This document shows positions 17,755-26,268 of a stretch of 64,000 nt of DNA, in pieces. The notes below the pieces were generated by a model. That model made no database searches and was not told the DNA's origin. It worked only from the letters and a program-made list of their open reading frames with translations. Every line of letters starts with the position of its first letter. Position 1 is the stretch's first letter. This DNA comes from an uncultured Porphyromonadaceae bacterium (GTDB lineage Bacteria > Bacteroidota > Bacteroidia > Bacteroidales > Muribaculaceae). Position numbers and translations under genes: made by a program. The DNA lies in the NCBI GenBank assembly GCA_947175645.1, contig CAMWNP010000010.1, positions 23,387 through 87,386 of the forward strand, written 5' to 3'.

Positions 17755-18404
17755 AAGTTATAACCCACACCCACGGAGAGTTCGGTGCGCTTGAGGTGTA
17801 TCAGTTCGTGGGGGTTGAGGTCGTCAATCATACCAATGTTTGACAGTCCGAAGTTAGTGTCAAAATGAACGTGCCAGTGGCAGTGTATGTCAGCGGCGGC
17901 TCCGAAAGTCCACGCAACTTCCATTCCGCTGTTCTTATATCCCGTGTCGATATGTTCGGTTTCGCTCAGGGTACGGTCGAAATGTGCGCGGAAGCCGAAG
18001 TTGAAATAGAGTTGAGGACCGGTGTAAAGGCTCACCTTGAGATTTTTCTTGTGGATGAAATTCACACCTACCTGAATGGGGAGTTTGAGTCCCGAGGTGT
18101 AGAGATAGCCGTCGACTGTTATTGGTGTGGAATTATATTCAGCGGTGCCTTTATATTTAAATGTGTCGTAACTAAGCAGCAAACCGGCATTGAAGTAGCC
18201 GATTTTTTTGAACGGTGCATAGTAGATGGCTCCGACAGATACTCCGGGACCCCAACTGACCAGGTCTGACAGGGTGGTGGACTTGTTCATGTCATACTGC
18301 AGGCGTACACCGAAGTGTGGCTGCTCATCAGTTTCTGCGGCGTAGGAAGCGGCGCAGACGCTCAGTGTAAGCGTCAAAGCAAGTAAACGGAGCAATCGGT
18401 TCAT
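17751..18404 (-). CDS. Outer-membrane beta-barrel protein (PorT/OmpW-like size)
   Basis: This 217-residue protein has a signal peptide of about 22 residues (MNRLLRLLALTLTLSVCAAS). Its remainder is an alternating aromatic/Gly pattern of an eight-strand barrel: 'FGVRLQYDMNKSTTL', 'GVSVGAIYYAPFKKIGYFN', 'VSLYTGPQLYFNFGFR', ending in 'LSVGVGYNF'. The terminal Phe fits outer-membrane assembly. It belongs to the broad Bacteroidetes outer-membrane beta-barrel group, whose members include porins and T9SS helpers; I cannot assign a specific task. The TAG stop lies inside repeat copy B, so the end of the mRNA folds into that repeat. Confidence 0.82.
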   Translation of the reverse strand: MNRLLRLLALTLTLSVCAASYAAETDEQPHFGVRLQYDMNKSTTLSDLVSWGPGVSVGAIYYAPFKKIGYFNAGLLLSYDTFKYKGTAEYNSTPITVDGYLYTSGLKLPIQVGVNFIHKKNLKVSLYTGPQLYFNFGFRAHFDRTLSETEHIDTGYKNSGMEVAWTFGAAADIHCHWHVHFDTNFGLSNIGMIDDLNPHELIHLKRTELSVGVGYNF

Positions 18405-18504
18405 GATGAATAGATTTTATGATAGTGAATTTTTGTGCCGAACAAAACTCTAATGTGATTCACAAAAATACTCATTCAGGATCATATAAGCAAAATCCTG
18501 ACAC

Positions 18505-18592
18505 ATGTTATACAACATCAGAATATGAAAAAATGGACAAATGCAACCTATAATCCTTATTATAGGGGATAAAAAAGGATGTTATAGAACAT
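18505..18592. promoter_or_regulatory. Two ATGTT-N4-AACAT dyads upstream of gdhA
   Basis: Nearly identical 14-bp dyads lie at 18505-18518 (ATGTTATACAACAT) and 18579-18592 (ATGTTATAGAACAT). A separate palindrome CCTATAAT-CCTT-ATTATAGG occurs between them at 18547-18566. They sit between the divergent barrel gene and gdhA and look like regulator binding sites. Confidence 0.5.
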
Positions 18593-18652
18593 AACAGGGA
18601 AAAATTACGAAAAAATATGGCAAAAAATTATATCAATTAAAAGATTGTTATT

Positions 18653-18660
18653 AAATTTGC
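18653..18660 (+). promoter_or_regulatory. Probable -7 element of gdhA
   Basis: TAAATTTG matches the Bacteroidetes TAnnTTTG element 38 bp before the gdhA ATG. The matching -33 element is weak. Confidence 0.45.
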
Positions 18661-18698
18661 CGAACCATAACACAATCTTATTTCTAACATCTACAGCA

Positions 18699-20036
18699 AT
18701 GGATATTAATAATATCATGAGCACCCTGGAGGCTAAGCACCCAGGTGAAAAAGAATACCTCCAGGCAGTCAAGGAGGTTCTCCTTTCAGTATCTGACATC
18801 TACAATCAGCATCCTGAATTTGAAAAGAACAAAATCATCGAACGGATGGTTGAACCGGACCGTATCTTCACTTTCCGCGTGACCTGGATCGATGACAAAG
18901 GTGAAATCCAGAATAATATCGGTTACCGCGTTCAGTTCAACAACGCTATCGGCCCGTACAAAGGCGGTATCCGTTTCCATGCTTCAGTAAATCTTTCCAT
19001 CCTGAAATTCCTCGGCTTCGAGCAGACTTTCAAAAACGCTCTCACCACTCTCCCCATGGGTGGCGGTAAAGGTGGTTCCGACTTCTCACCCCGTGGCAAG
19101 TCTGACCGCGAAATAATGCGTTTCTGCCAGGCGTTCATCCTCTGCCTCTGGAAATATCTTGGTCCGGACCGCGATGTTCCCGCAGGTGACATAGGCGTAG
19201 GTGGCCGCGAAGTAGGCTATATGTACGGTATGTACAAAAAACTCATGAACGAATGTACCGGTACTTTCACCGGTAAAGGTCTTGACTTCGGTGGCTCACG
19301 TATCCGTCCCGAAGCAACAGGCTACGGCGCACTTTACTTCGTTGAAAACGTTCTTGCACGTATCAATGAAAACATCGCCGGCAAAACAGTTGCAATCTCA
19401 GGCTTCGGTAACGTTGCATGGGGTGCTGCCAAGAAAGCCAACGAACTCGGTGCGAAAGTCGTTACCATCTCAGGTCCTGACGGTTACATCTACGATCCCG
19501 AAGGCATCAGCGGTGAAAAAGTTGAATATATGCTCGAACTCCGCGCTTCAGGTAATGACATCGTTGCTCCTTATGCTGAAAAATTCCCCGGTTCTACCTT
19601 CTTCCCCGGCAAAAAACCCTGGGAACAGAAAGTTGATATCGCACTCCCCTGCGCAACTCAGAACGAAGTCAATGGTGACGATGCACGTAAACTCGTTGAA
19701 AACGGAGTTAAACTCGTGGCTGAAGTATCAAACATGGGCTGTACTCCCGAAGCAATCGACACCTTCATCAATGCCCGCATCATCTACGCTCCCGGTAAGG
19801 CAGTAAACGCCGGCGGTGTGGCTACTTCAGGTCTGGAAATGACTCAGAACGCCGAACACCTCCAGTGGACCGCAGAGGAAGTTGATGCAAAACTCCATCA
19901 GATCATGAAGGATATCCACGAACAGTGTGTTAAATACGGAGTGGAACCTGACGGATACCTCAACTATATGAAGGGCGCTAACATCGCCGGCTTCATGAAG
20001 GTTGCCACCGCCATGATGGAACAGGGTGTTATCTGA
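18699..20036 (+). CDS. gdhA: NADP-type glutamate dehydrogenase (GdhA)
   Basis: GdhA interconverts 2-oxoglutarate plus ammonium with glutamate, the main ammonium-assimilation step in many Bacteroidales. The start at 18699 (MDINNIMSTLEAKHPGEKEY) gives 445 residues, the usual length for the hexameric NADP type; the open frame extends upstream without a likely start. Motifs are 'GPYKGGIRFH', the catalytic-lysine region 'LPMGGGKGGSDF', 'PAGDIGVGGREVGYM', and the dinucleotide-binding 'ISGFGNVAWGAAKKA'. It is monocistronic with a strong palindromic terminator. The dyads upstream suggest nitrogen- or energy-responsive control, which is an inference. Confidence 0.97.
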   Translation: MDINNIMSTLEAKHPGEKEYLQAVKEVLLSVSDIYNQHPEFEKNKIIERMVEPDRIFTFRVTWIDDKGEIQNNIGYRVQFNNAIGPYKGGIRFHASVNLSILKFLGFEQTFKNALTTLPMGGGKGGSDFSPRGKSDREIMRFCQAFILCLWKYLGPDRDVPAGDIGVGGREVGYMYGMYKKLMNECTGTFTGKGLDFGGSRIRPEATGYGALYFVENVLARINENIAGKTVAISGFGNVAWGAAKKANELGAKVVTISGPDGYIYDPEGISGEKVEYMLELRASGNDIVAPYAEKFPGSTFFPGKKPWEQKVDIALPCATQNEVNGDDARKLVENGVKLVAEVSNMGCTPEAIDTFINARIIYAPGKAVNAGGVATSGLEMTQNAEHLQWTAEEVDAKLHQIMKDIHEQCVKYGVEPDGYLNYMKGANIAGFMKVATAMMEQGVI

Positions 20037-20071
20037 TAGCCTGAAATATCAGCAATCTGATAGAATAAATT

Positions 20072-20114
20072 GAAGAGAGGTGTGTCAAAATAATGGTTTT
20101 GACGCACCCTCTTC
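20072..20114. terminator. Long palindromic terminator after gdhA
   Basis: GAAGAGAGGTGTGTCAAAA pairs with TTTTGACGCACCCTCTTC (one mismatch) around a 6-nt loop. It shares the core GTCAAAA/TTTTGAC and flanking GAGGGT pattern with the palindrome at 8345-8391. Confidence 0.8.
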
Positions 20115-20201
20115 GTTATTTACCGAATGGAGTTACGGACCAGTACCACCCGATTCACGCTTAGTTTTATCACGAATATCATAATCAATAAACAACATTA
20201 T

Positions 20202-22547
20202 ATGAGAAAACAACTACTCCTCGGATTTCTTGCCGCCGCCATTTGTGGCCATGCGGCGGTAATTAACCCTGAAGCAGCGCTACGTCGCGCTGTCGGTGCG
20301 CCTGAAGTGCAGACCATGGGCCTGCATCAGGAACAGCAACCCATGCTTGTCTATACCCAGATGGTTGACGCGCAGCCGGCCGCATATTTGTTTGACCGCG
20401 GACAGGACCTCGGCTATCTGGTTGTTTCAGCCGATGATGAGGCAACCCCTCTGCTCGGCTACGCTGACCGTGGGCGGATTGATGCAGAAAACCTCCCTGA
20501 CGGTCTGAAATACTGGCTCAAATACTATGCCGCTGAGATTGATGCCCTCAGAAACGGTGCAGTCATCACTCTTTCAGTCAAAAACGATCAGCCTGAACTC
20601 ATGCCCATAGAACCTATGGTGTCAACCCGATGGAATCAGAGCACACCCTACAATAATCTCTGCCCGCTTGACGGTGGCTCCCGCAGTGTGACCGGTTGTG
20701 TGGCAACCGCCATGGCCCAGGTGATGAAATACCATAACTGGCCACCCAAAGGCACCGGCTCACATTCCTATACATGGAACAAAACCACAACACTCTCGCT
20801 TGATTACAGCAGCATCACTTATGATTGGGCAAACATGCTCGACCAGTATGACTCATCCGCTACCGAGGCTCAGAACAACGCGGTGGCAACACTGATGTAC
20901 AGTTGCGGTGTGAGCGTTAACATGAACTATGGCAAAAACGAATCAGGCGCAGTTTCAATGTATTGCGGAAGCGCTCTGTTCAATTATTTCAACTACGACG
21001 GTTCGCTCCGCTACTTGTCACGCGACTACTTCACGCTGTCTGACTGGGAAGCCGAGGTCTACAAATCGCTTGCCGAAGGTTGTCCGGTTCTTTACGGCGG
21101 ACAGAGTGATGCCGGTGGTCATGAGTTCGTCTGTGACGGATATTCCTCCGACGGTTATTTCCACTTCAACTGGGGTTGGGGTGGCATGTCTGACGGTTAC
21201 TTCAAACTGACATCACTTAATCCGGGCTCACAAGGTATCGGTGGCGCAGGCAACGGTGCCGGATTCAACTTCGATCAGGATATTATTGTAGGTATCAAGC
21301 CTTTCGCCGGACAAAGCGAGATGGCTATTGAACTCGGTAACCTGTCAAGTTTTTCAGTGTCAGAGGCCGCCGCTTCGCTCGGTTCTGCAATTACTGTTTC
21401 CGCTCAGTTCATCAACCAGTGCTACAGTACGATCGAGTTTACACCCGGTATAAAAATCACCGGACCACAGGGTGATGTGAGGTATCAGAAATGGATATAT
21501 ACCAATTCGCTGGAACTTCAGCCCGGCTACTCTTATCAAAGTCCGATCAGTTTCGGTGTCACACTCCCCGCAGATCTCGGCGAAGGAACCTACACTGTTG
21601 AACCGGCATTCCTCTCAGGTGATAAATGGTATGATGTCCAAACCAAAGTAGGTTGTGTTCCTTCTGTGACCATGAAGGTGGATGGCTCCACAGCATCGTT
21701 CACCTCTCCCAATGCCGCCAATCCTGTCATTGACAATATCTCATTTGTAAATCCCAAGTTCTATGCGGGAATGAGTTATGAAATTAAGGCAACCGTGCAC
21801 AATCCCGGTGATATTGAATACTATGGCGAGGTTTATGGAATACTGATGACTTCAGGCGGCAACTACCTTATGTCCGGACTTATGCTCGACATTGACGGAG
21901 GAGCCACTCAGGAAATAGTTTACACCGGCACATTGTCGTCAAAAATTCCGGAGGGTGACCATAAGTTCGTGTTTGCCGTTGCGGGGTCAAACGGCTATAC
22001 TCCTGTGTCAGAAACTGTTTCTATGACCATTGAGGCTGCGCCACAAAATGTGAGCATGTCATTGGGTGGTGTAACTTATAATGCAGGTACGAACAAAATT
22101 GCCAAAAACGATCTGGGCGTCAAGACTTCACTCACATGTACTTCCGGAGCCTACTACGGCACACTCGACCTTGTACTCTTTGCTAATGTGGCAGGAACAA
22201 GTACATGGTCATACGTGGATGAATTCGCTTCTCAGCAGATGTATATTGAGTCGGGAGAATCCGGAACAGCCGAATACCACAATGAATTTGCTTCCGGCAA
22301 TGTGGGTCAGACATATTTGGTTATGTTCTTCCATGGCTCTGAAAGATTCTCTTATCAGAACCTTGTTGAACTGATCAACCCGCAGAGTTCAGTGGAAGGT
22401 CCGGAGGCTCAGACAGAACCTGTAGCCGTGGAGATTTTCAACCTCAGCGGTCAACGTGTTACTGCCAAGCCCGTCCCCGGTCACTACATCATGGTGAAAC
22501 GTGCGGCTGACGGCTCAACTACCTCTGAGCATATCATTATCCGATAA
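20202..22547 (+). CDS. Secreted C10-family cysteine peptidase (streptopain-like)
   Basis: This 781-residue protein starts at the ATG at 20202 with a signal peptide MRKQLLLGFLAAAICGHA. Residues about 20-135 form an inhibitory prodomain ('GYLVVSADDEATPLLGYAD'). The C10 catalytic domain follows with nucleophile Cys166 in 'SVTGCVATAMAQVMKYHNW', His307 in 'GGHEFVCDGY', and the Trp-rich 'HFNWGWGG'. Ig-like domains occupy about 370-730. The C-terminus 'IFNLSGQRVTAKPVPGHYI' resembles T9SS tails. The family includes Streptococcus SpeB, Porphyromonas PrtT and Bacteroides Bfp proteases. It probably degrades extracellular protein. A lipoprotein gene follows after 14 bp. Confidence 0.93.
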   Translation: MRKQLLLGFLAAAICGHAAVINPEAALRRAVGAPEVQTMGLHQEQQPMLVYTQMVDAQPAAYLFDRGQDLGYLVVSADDEATPLLGYADRGRIDAENLPDGLKYWLKYYAAEIDALRNGAVITLSVKNDQPELMPIEPMVSTRWNQSTPYNNLCPLDGGSRSVTGCVATAMAQVMKYHNWPPKGTGSHSYTWNKTTTLSLDYSSITYDWANMLDQYDSSATEAQNNAVATLMYSCGVSVNMNYGKNESGAVSMYCGSALFNYFNYDGSLRYLSRDYFTLSDWEAEVYKSLAEGCPVLYGGQSDAGGHEFVCDGYSSDGYFHFNWGWGGMSDGYFKLTSLNPGSQGIGGAGNGAGFNFDQDIIVGIKPFAGQSEMAIELGNLSSFSVSEAAASLGSAITVSAQFINQCYSTIEFTPGIKITGPQGDVRYQKWIYTNSLELQPGYSYQSPISFGVTLPADLGEGTYTVEPAFLSGDKWYDVQTKVGCVPSVTMKVDGSTASFTSPNAANPVIDNISFVNPKFYAGMSYEIKATVHNPGDIEYYGEVYGILMTSGGNYLMSGLMLDIDGGATQEIVYTGTLSSKIPEGDHKFVFAVAGSNGYTPVSETVSMTIEAAPQNVSMSLGGVTYNAGTNKIAKNDLGVKTSLTCTSGAYYGTLDLVLFANVAGTSTWSYVDEFASQQMYIESGESGTAEYHNEFASGNVGQTYLVMFFHGSERFSYQNLVELINPQSSVEGPEAQTEPVAVEIFNLSGQRVTAKPVPGHYIMVKRAADGSTTSEHIIIR

Positions 22548-22561
22548 TTGATAATTCAGTC

Positions 22562-23101
22562 ATGAAATTTATAACAATCCTGCCGGCAGTGATGCTGCTG
22601 TCGGCAGGTTGTCGTTCTGTAACGGCAACGAATGAAGAAAGCAAAGATGTATATAGCGGGGCGCCGCTGGTGGTCAAGAATGACCGTTATGTACGTGACC
22701 AGGGTCCGGTGAGCATGATTCCTCGTGGGGTCATATACCGCACTAACGGCAACTATGACAACAAGGTTTCCGTAAACCTTGATCCATCCCGAAAGGAACT
22801 GCTCAGTTATCCGGCGCCTACGGATGTTAATGCCGGCTCCGCACCCGCCGTTATGGCTGACGGATGGTTGCTTGACCGCCGTGGGGGTGTTGGTGTGAAC
22901 AGCGCGTTCCTTGACTGGACCTACGAAGAATACAGTAAACTCCCCTCTGCACCCACACGTGCCGAGATCATGGCTCATATCATTCCCGACGCCCGTGTGA
23001 CAACGGTTGTATCACTCCCGATGACCGCTCAGGAAGCCATTGCTGACACTGTCAGGGTAAATGATTTCATCCGGTCACTGAGTAAAATAAACGTAGATTA
23101 A
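22562..23101 (+). CDS. Lipoprotein of unknown function beside the C10 peptidase
   Basis: This 179-residue predicted lipoprotein has the lipobox LSAGC and acyl Cys17 (MKFITILPAVMLLSAGC). The mature part is short and mixed, containing 'VSMIPRGVIYRTNGNYDN' and a 'WTYEEYSKLPSAPTRAEI' helix region. No family is recognised. It starts 14 bp after the C10 peptidase stop, so the two are likely cotranscribed. In other bacteria C10 peptidases are paired with small inhibitors; this could be a partner or inhibitor, but there is no sequence proof. Confidence 0.75.
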   Translation: MKFITILPAVMLLSAGCRSVTATNEESKDVYSGAPLVVKNDRYVRDQGPVSMIPRGVIYRTNGNYDNKVSVNLDPSRKELLSYPAPTDVNAGSAPAVMADGWLLDRRGGVGVNSAFLDWTYEEYSKLPSAPTRAEIMAHIIPDARVTTVVSLPMTAQEAIADTVRVNDFIRSLSKINVD

Positions 23102-23211
23102 CGGGGAGCATATCTTGTAGTCCTCATTGACACCTCTTCTTTATCGGCGTTTATTCATATAGGGGGTAATGGATAGCCATTCCGCAGTATGAAAATCGGT
23201 CGTATGGTGTA

Positions 23212-23904
23212 TTATGACAGGATTTTGTTGACTATGGCGTCAATGTGAATCTCTACGGTGTCAAGGCAGGGTAGAGGTGAGTTCCGGTCATTGAGCAACA
23301 GTGGCAGTTCAGTGCAGCCGAGTATGATTGTTTCAATTCCCCGGGTCTGTTTCATTCTGCTGATAATCTGTTGGAACCGGCTTAGAGTTTCGGGTTTTAT
23401 GATTCCGTATTCAAGTTCTTCGGTAATCTTTCTGTCTACGAAATCGAAGTCCTCACCCTCGGGAACCGCTATTTCAATGCCGGCACGTTCAAAGGGGTCA
23501 CGGTAGAAACGTTTGGTCATGGTGAAACGTGTGCCTAACAGACCGGCTTTGCTGTAACCACGGCGGAGTGCTTCGTCGCGTGTGGCATCGATTATACTAA
23601 GAAGCGGAATTGGTGACTCTTCGGCAAGGCGGTCAAAAACTATGTGGGAAGTGTTGGCTGACAGAGCGGCGAATTCTGCTCCGGCCTTGTAAAGGTTACG
23701 GATTGCTTCCAGCAGATATCGGGCTATTGCATCGTAATCCTCCCTCGCACACAGGTCAAGGATATGGAAAACGTTGACGCTTTCAATTGTGAGGTTGGGA
23801 AAGAAATCGGGAGCGGTGCGCTTCTGCACACCGTAAACTATTCCGTGATAGTAAGGGATGGTTGATTGTGGTCCCATGCCTCCAATAAGTCCGAGTTTTT
23901 TCAT
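23212..23904 (-). CDS. Aspartate/glutamate racemase family protein
   Basis: This 230-residue cytoplasmic protein belongs to the PLP-independent aspartate/glutamate racemase family (RacX/YgeA side). The N-terminal 'GLIGGMGPQSTIPYY' and the two half-site cysteine motifs are expected. The second is intact ('IILGCTELPLLL'), but the first reads 'AALSANTSH', with Ala or Ser where a catalytic Cys usually stands ('CNTxH'). YgeA/RacX-type enzymes with altered first sites have broad, weak racemase activity or none. It is last in the minus-strand unit from pyrE, 11 bp after the Rieske-like lipoprotein gene. Confidence 0.85.
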   Translation of the reverse strand: MKKLGLIGGMGPQSTIPYYHGIVYGVQKRTAPDFFPNLTIESVNVFHILDLCAREDYDAIARYLLEAIRNLYKAGAEFAALSANTSHIVFDRLAEESPIPLLSIIDATRDEALRRGYSKAGLLGTRFTMTKRFYRDPFERAGIEIAVPEGEDFDFVDRKITEELEYGIIKPETLSRFQQIISRMKQTRGIETIILGCTELPLLLNDRNSPLPCLDTVEIHIDAIVNKILS

Positions 23905-23915
23905 GGTCAGATTTT

Positions 23916-24416
23916 TTATCTGCGTGTGACAACCATATATTCTCCCGCGGCACCTGCCCCTACGTAATATTTCTGGAGTCCATACCCATCCTCGGCGGCG
24001 GGTCCTGACAGGGGCTGTCCGTAGTTAGTGAAAATGTCGTACACAGAGTGGCACCTGGGACAGTAGGCGTTGAGGGCCTCCTGATCCACAATTATGCGGA
24101 CGTCAGCACGTATTTCCACCGGACAGGCCAGGTCGTAGGCTACGGGTGCGCCATGGATGTCACTGCAAAGAAGCACCCCTCCGAAGCCGGTTTCAGTGAG
24201 TGCTGTCCATGGGAAGTTCGAGGGTATCTTCTCGCTCTTTATGAAGCGGCGGTGGTCTGTGGCGCCCGGTGTACCGTAAATCTGCCACTCCGCAACGGTG
24301 GGGAATGCTATCCTGACGGGTGCAGGAGGGATACGGTCATCATCGACTGACCGGCATCCGCCGATTATGGCAGTGCAGAGCAGAAGTATTGCAGGGAGTA
24401 TTTTGTGTATGGTCAT
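23916..24416 (-). CDS. Rieske-like lipoprotein with altered cluster motif
   Basis: This 166-residue lipoprotein has lipobox IGGC (Cys21). The fold signature of Rieske-type domains is seen in 'VAYDLACPVE', 'YCPRCHSVYDIF' and 'YGQPLSGPAAEDGYGLQKY'. Normal Rieske proteins use CxH and CxxH; here the first pair reads C-P-V-E and the second C-P-R-C-H. A classical [2Fe-2S](Cys2His2) centre is therefore unlikely. It could bind another metal or none. It starts 3 bp after argH and precedes the racemase gene, with no obvious functional link to either. Confidence 0.75.
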   Translation of the reverse strand: MTIHKILPAILLLCTAIIGGCRSVDDDRIPPAPVRIAFPTVAEWQIYGTPGATDHRRFIKSEKIPSNFPWTALTETGFGGVLLCSDIHGAPVAYDLACPVEIRADVRIIVDQEALNAYCPRCHSVYDIFTNYGQPLSGPAAEDGYGLQKYYVGAGAAGEYMVVTRR

Positions 24417-24419
24417 TGG

Positions 24420-25760
24420 TTAACCCTTGATGAGAGAGTCTATGGCTTTGTGGTAGTCATCGAACCGGAACTCTCTGATCACACGGTTCCTGAGTTCGAG
24501 GATCCTGTCGTTGCAAAGGTTTCCTATCGAGCCGGCATGGGTGTGATGCAGATCCTTTTCCGGGGTGAATTCACCATGTTCTATGGCTCGTCCCACGGCA
24601 ATGTATGCATCACGGAACGGAACACCTTCCTGAACCATGCGGTTAACGGTTTCCACAGAATACATCATGTCGTAGCGTGGATCTTCAGCGGCATGAGAGT
24701 TGACTTTCATTCCTTTTAGCATCCGGTCTACCATACTGAGGATGCTGTTGATTTCGCCGAATGCGGGGAGGAAGTTTTCCTTTACAAGTTGAAGGTCACG
24801 GAAATAACCGGTGGGAAGATTATTTGTGATGAGGGTTATTTCCATTGGGAGCGCCTGCAGACGGTTACATTTAGCCCTGGTGAGTTCAAAAACGTCGGGA
24901 TTCTTTTTGTGTGGCATTATCGATGAACCGGTGGTGTATTCATCGGGCAGTTTGATGAATCCGAAGTTCTGAGAAGAGAACATGCAGGCATCAAAAGCGA
25001 GTTTGCCGATAGTTGCAGCAACCGATGAGATTGCCTGGGCCACTATTCGCTCTGTTTTGCCTCGTCCCATCTGAGCGTAAACCACATTGAAGTTCATTGA
25101 TTCGAAGCCAAGCAGGTCAGTGGTCATCTGTCGGTCAAGGGGGAAAGATGATCCGTAGCCGGCGGCAGAACCCAGCGGGTTACGGTTGGCTATACGGTAG
25201 GCAGCCTGAAGAAGCATGAGGTCATCCACCAGTGATTCAGCGTAGGCGCCGAGCCATAGTCCTATGCTTGACGGCATCGCCACCTGCAGATGTGTGTATC
25301 CGGGGATGATTACTGAAGCATATTTCCCGCTCAGATCCACAAGGGTGTCGATTAACGTGGAAATATTCTTTACGAGATTTTCTATTTCCGCACGGATAAA
25401 GAGTTTAAGATCCACGAGTACCTGGTCGTTGCGTGAACGTCCGGAGTGGATTTTCTTTCCCATGTCGCCGAGTTGGCGGGTCAGTATCAGTTCAACCTGT
25501 GAATGAACATCCTCCACACCTTCCTCAATGGTGAACGTGCCGTTCTGAGTCTGCGCGTAAATTCCACGCAGTGCATTTATCAATGTTTCCAGTTCATCGG
25601 CTGAAAGGAGTTCGATTGACTCCAGCATGGTTATGTGAGCCATTGAACCGAGAACGTCGTAAGGTGCGAGAAAGAGATCCATCTCGCGGTCACGACCAAC
25701 GGTGTATGATTCCACGTCACCGTCAACGACAGTGTCTTTTTCCCAAATTTTGCGTGCCAT
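24420..25760 (-). CDS. argH: Argininosuccinate lyase (ArgH)
   Basis: ArgH splits argininosuccinate into arginine and fumarate in the last step of arginine synthesis. The 446 residues fit the family. Visible signatures are 'DVHSQVELILTRQLG', 'HSGRSRNDQVLVDLKLF', 'PGYTHLQVAMPSS' and the fumarase-superfamily signature 'GSSIMPHKKNPDVFE', which carries the active-site Ser. It lies in the minus-strand set pyrE - SRPBCC - argH - Rieske-like - racemase. Confidence 0.97.
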   Translation of the reverse strand: MARKIWEKDTVVDGDVESYTVGRDREMDLFLAPYDVLGSMAHITMLESIELLSADELETLINALRGIYAQTQNGTFTIEEGVEDVHSQVELILTRQLGDMGKKIHSGRSRNDQVLVDLKLFIRAEIENLVKNISTLIDTLVDLSGKYASVIIPGYTHLQVAMPSSIGLWLGAYAESLVDDLMLLQAAYRIANRNPLGSAAGYGSSFPLDRQMTTDLLGFESMNFNVVYAQMGRGKTERIVAQAISSVAATIGKLAFDACMFSSQNFGFIKLPDEYTTGSSIMPHKKNPDVFELTRAKCNRLQALPMEITLITNNLPTGYFRDLQLVKENFLPAFGEINSILSMVDRMLKGMKVNSHAAEDPRYDMMYSVETVNRMVQEGVPFRDAYIAVGRAIEHGEFTPEKDLHHTHAGSIGNLCNDRILELRNRVIREFRFDDYHKAIDSLIKG

Positions 25761-25791
25761 CGTAAGGATTTGAGCAGGATTAATCGATTAG

Positions 25792-26211
25792 TCAGGCGTT
25801 GAGTTGCGAGATGAGTTCCCCGAGTTTGTCAGCGGCCATTTGCATTTGCGGACCAACAAGCGGGCGGAGCATTATTGGAAGGTCTACTTCAATGGATGTG
25901 GTGACCTCCGTTGTTTGGGGTGTATGTTCCTTGAGATCAACAACCAGATCCAGGGGTATAGGTGATTTCTCAGCGCTGTAAACCACCCGTTCGGGTTCTT
26001 TGCGTTCTTTGATTATAAAAGATATTTCGCCTACCTGAGGGGTTACAATTATCAGACGCTCATCTTCGAAACGGAGTTGACCTGCTTTTGCCTTGATTTC
26101 TTCCGGTATCTGTTCGAAGCGCTCGCGCATGGCATCGATATTGCTGAGTTTGGAGTATAGTTCGGTGTTAGGACGGTTTACCACGGAAGGTTTTCCTGAG
26201 TATTTGCTCAT
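25792..26211 (-). CDS. SRPBCC-like small protein
   Basis: This 139-residue soluble protein has no signal peptide. The predicted pattern is a helix ('IDAMRERFEQIPEEIK'), several beta strands ('ERLIIVTPQVGEISFIIKER', 'VTTSIEVDLPIML') and a long C-terminal helix ('PQMQMAADKLGELISQL'). This fits the SRPBCC/START-like ligand-binding fold seen in Bacteroidetes homologues. No ligand is known. It lies 57 bp after pyrE and 31 bp before argH. Confidence 0.75.
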   Translation of the reverse strand: MSKYSGKPSVVNRPNTELYSKLSNIDAMRERFEQIPEEIKAKAGQLRFEDERLIIVTPQVGEISFIIKERKEPERVVYSAEKSPIPLDLVVDLKEHTPQTTEVTTSIEVDLPIMLRPLVGPQMQMAADKLGELISQLNA

Positions 26212-26268
26212 TGGATTAGGAAGAATTAGTTATATTGGAAATCTTCTGTATTGAAACTGTGTACCCGC

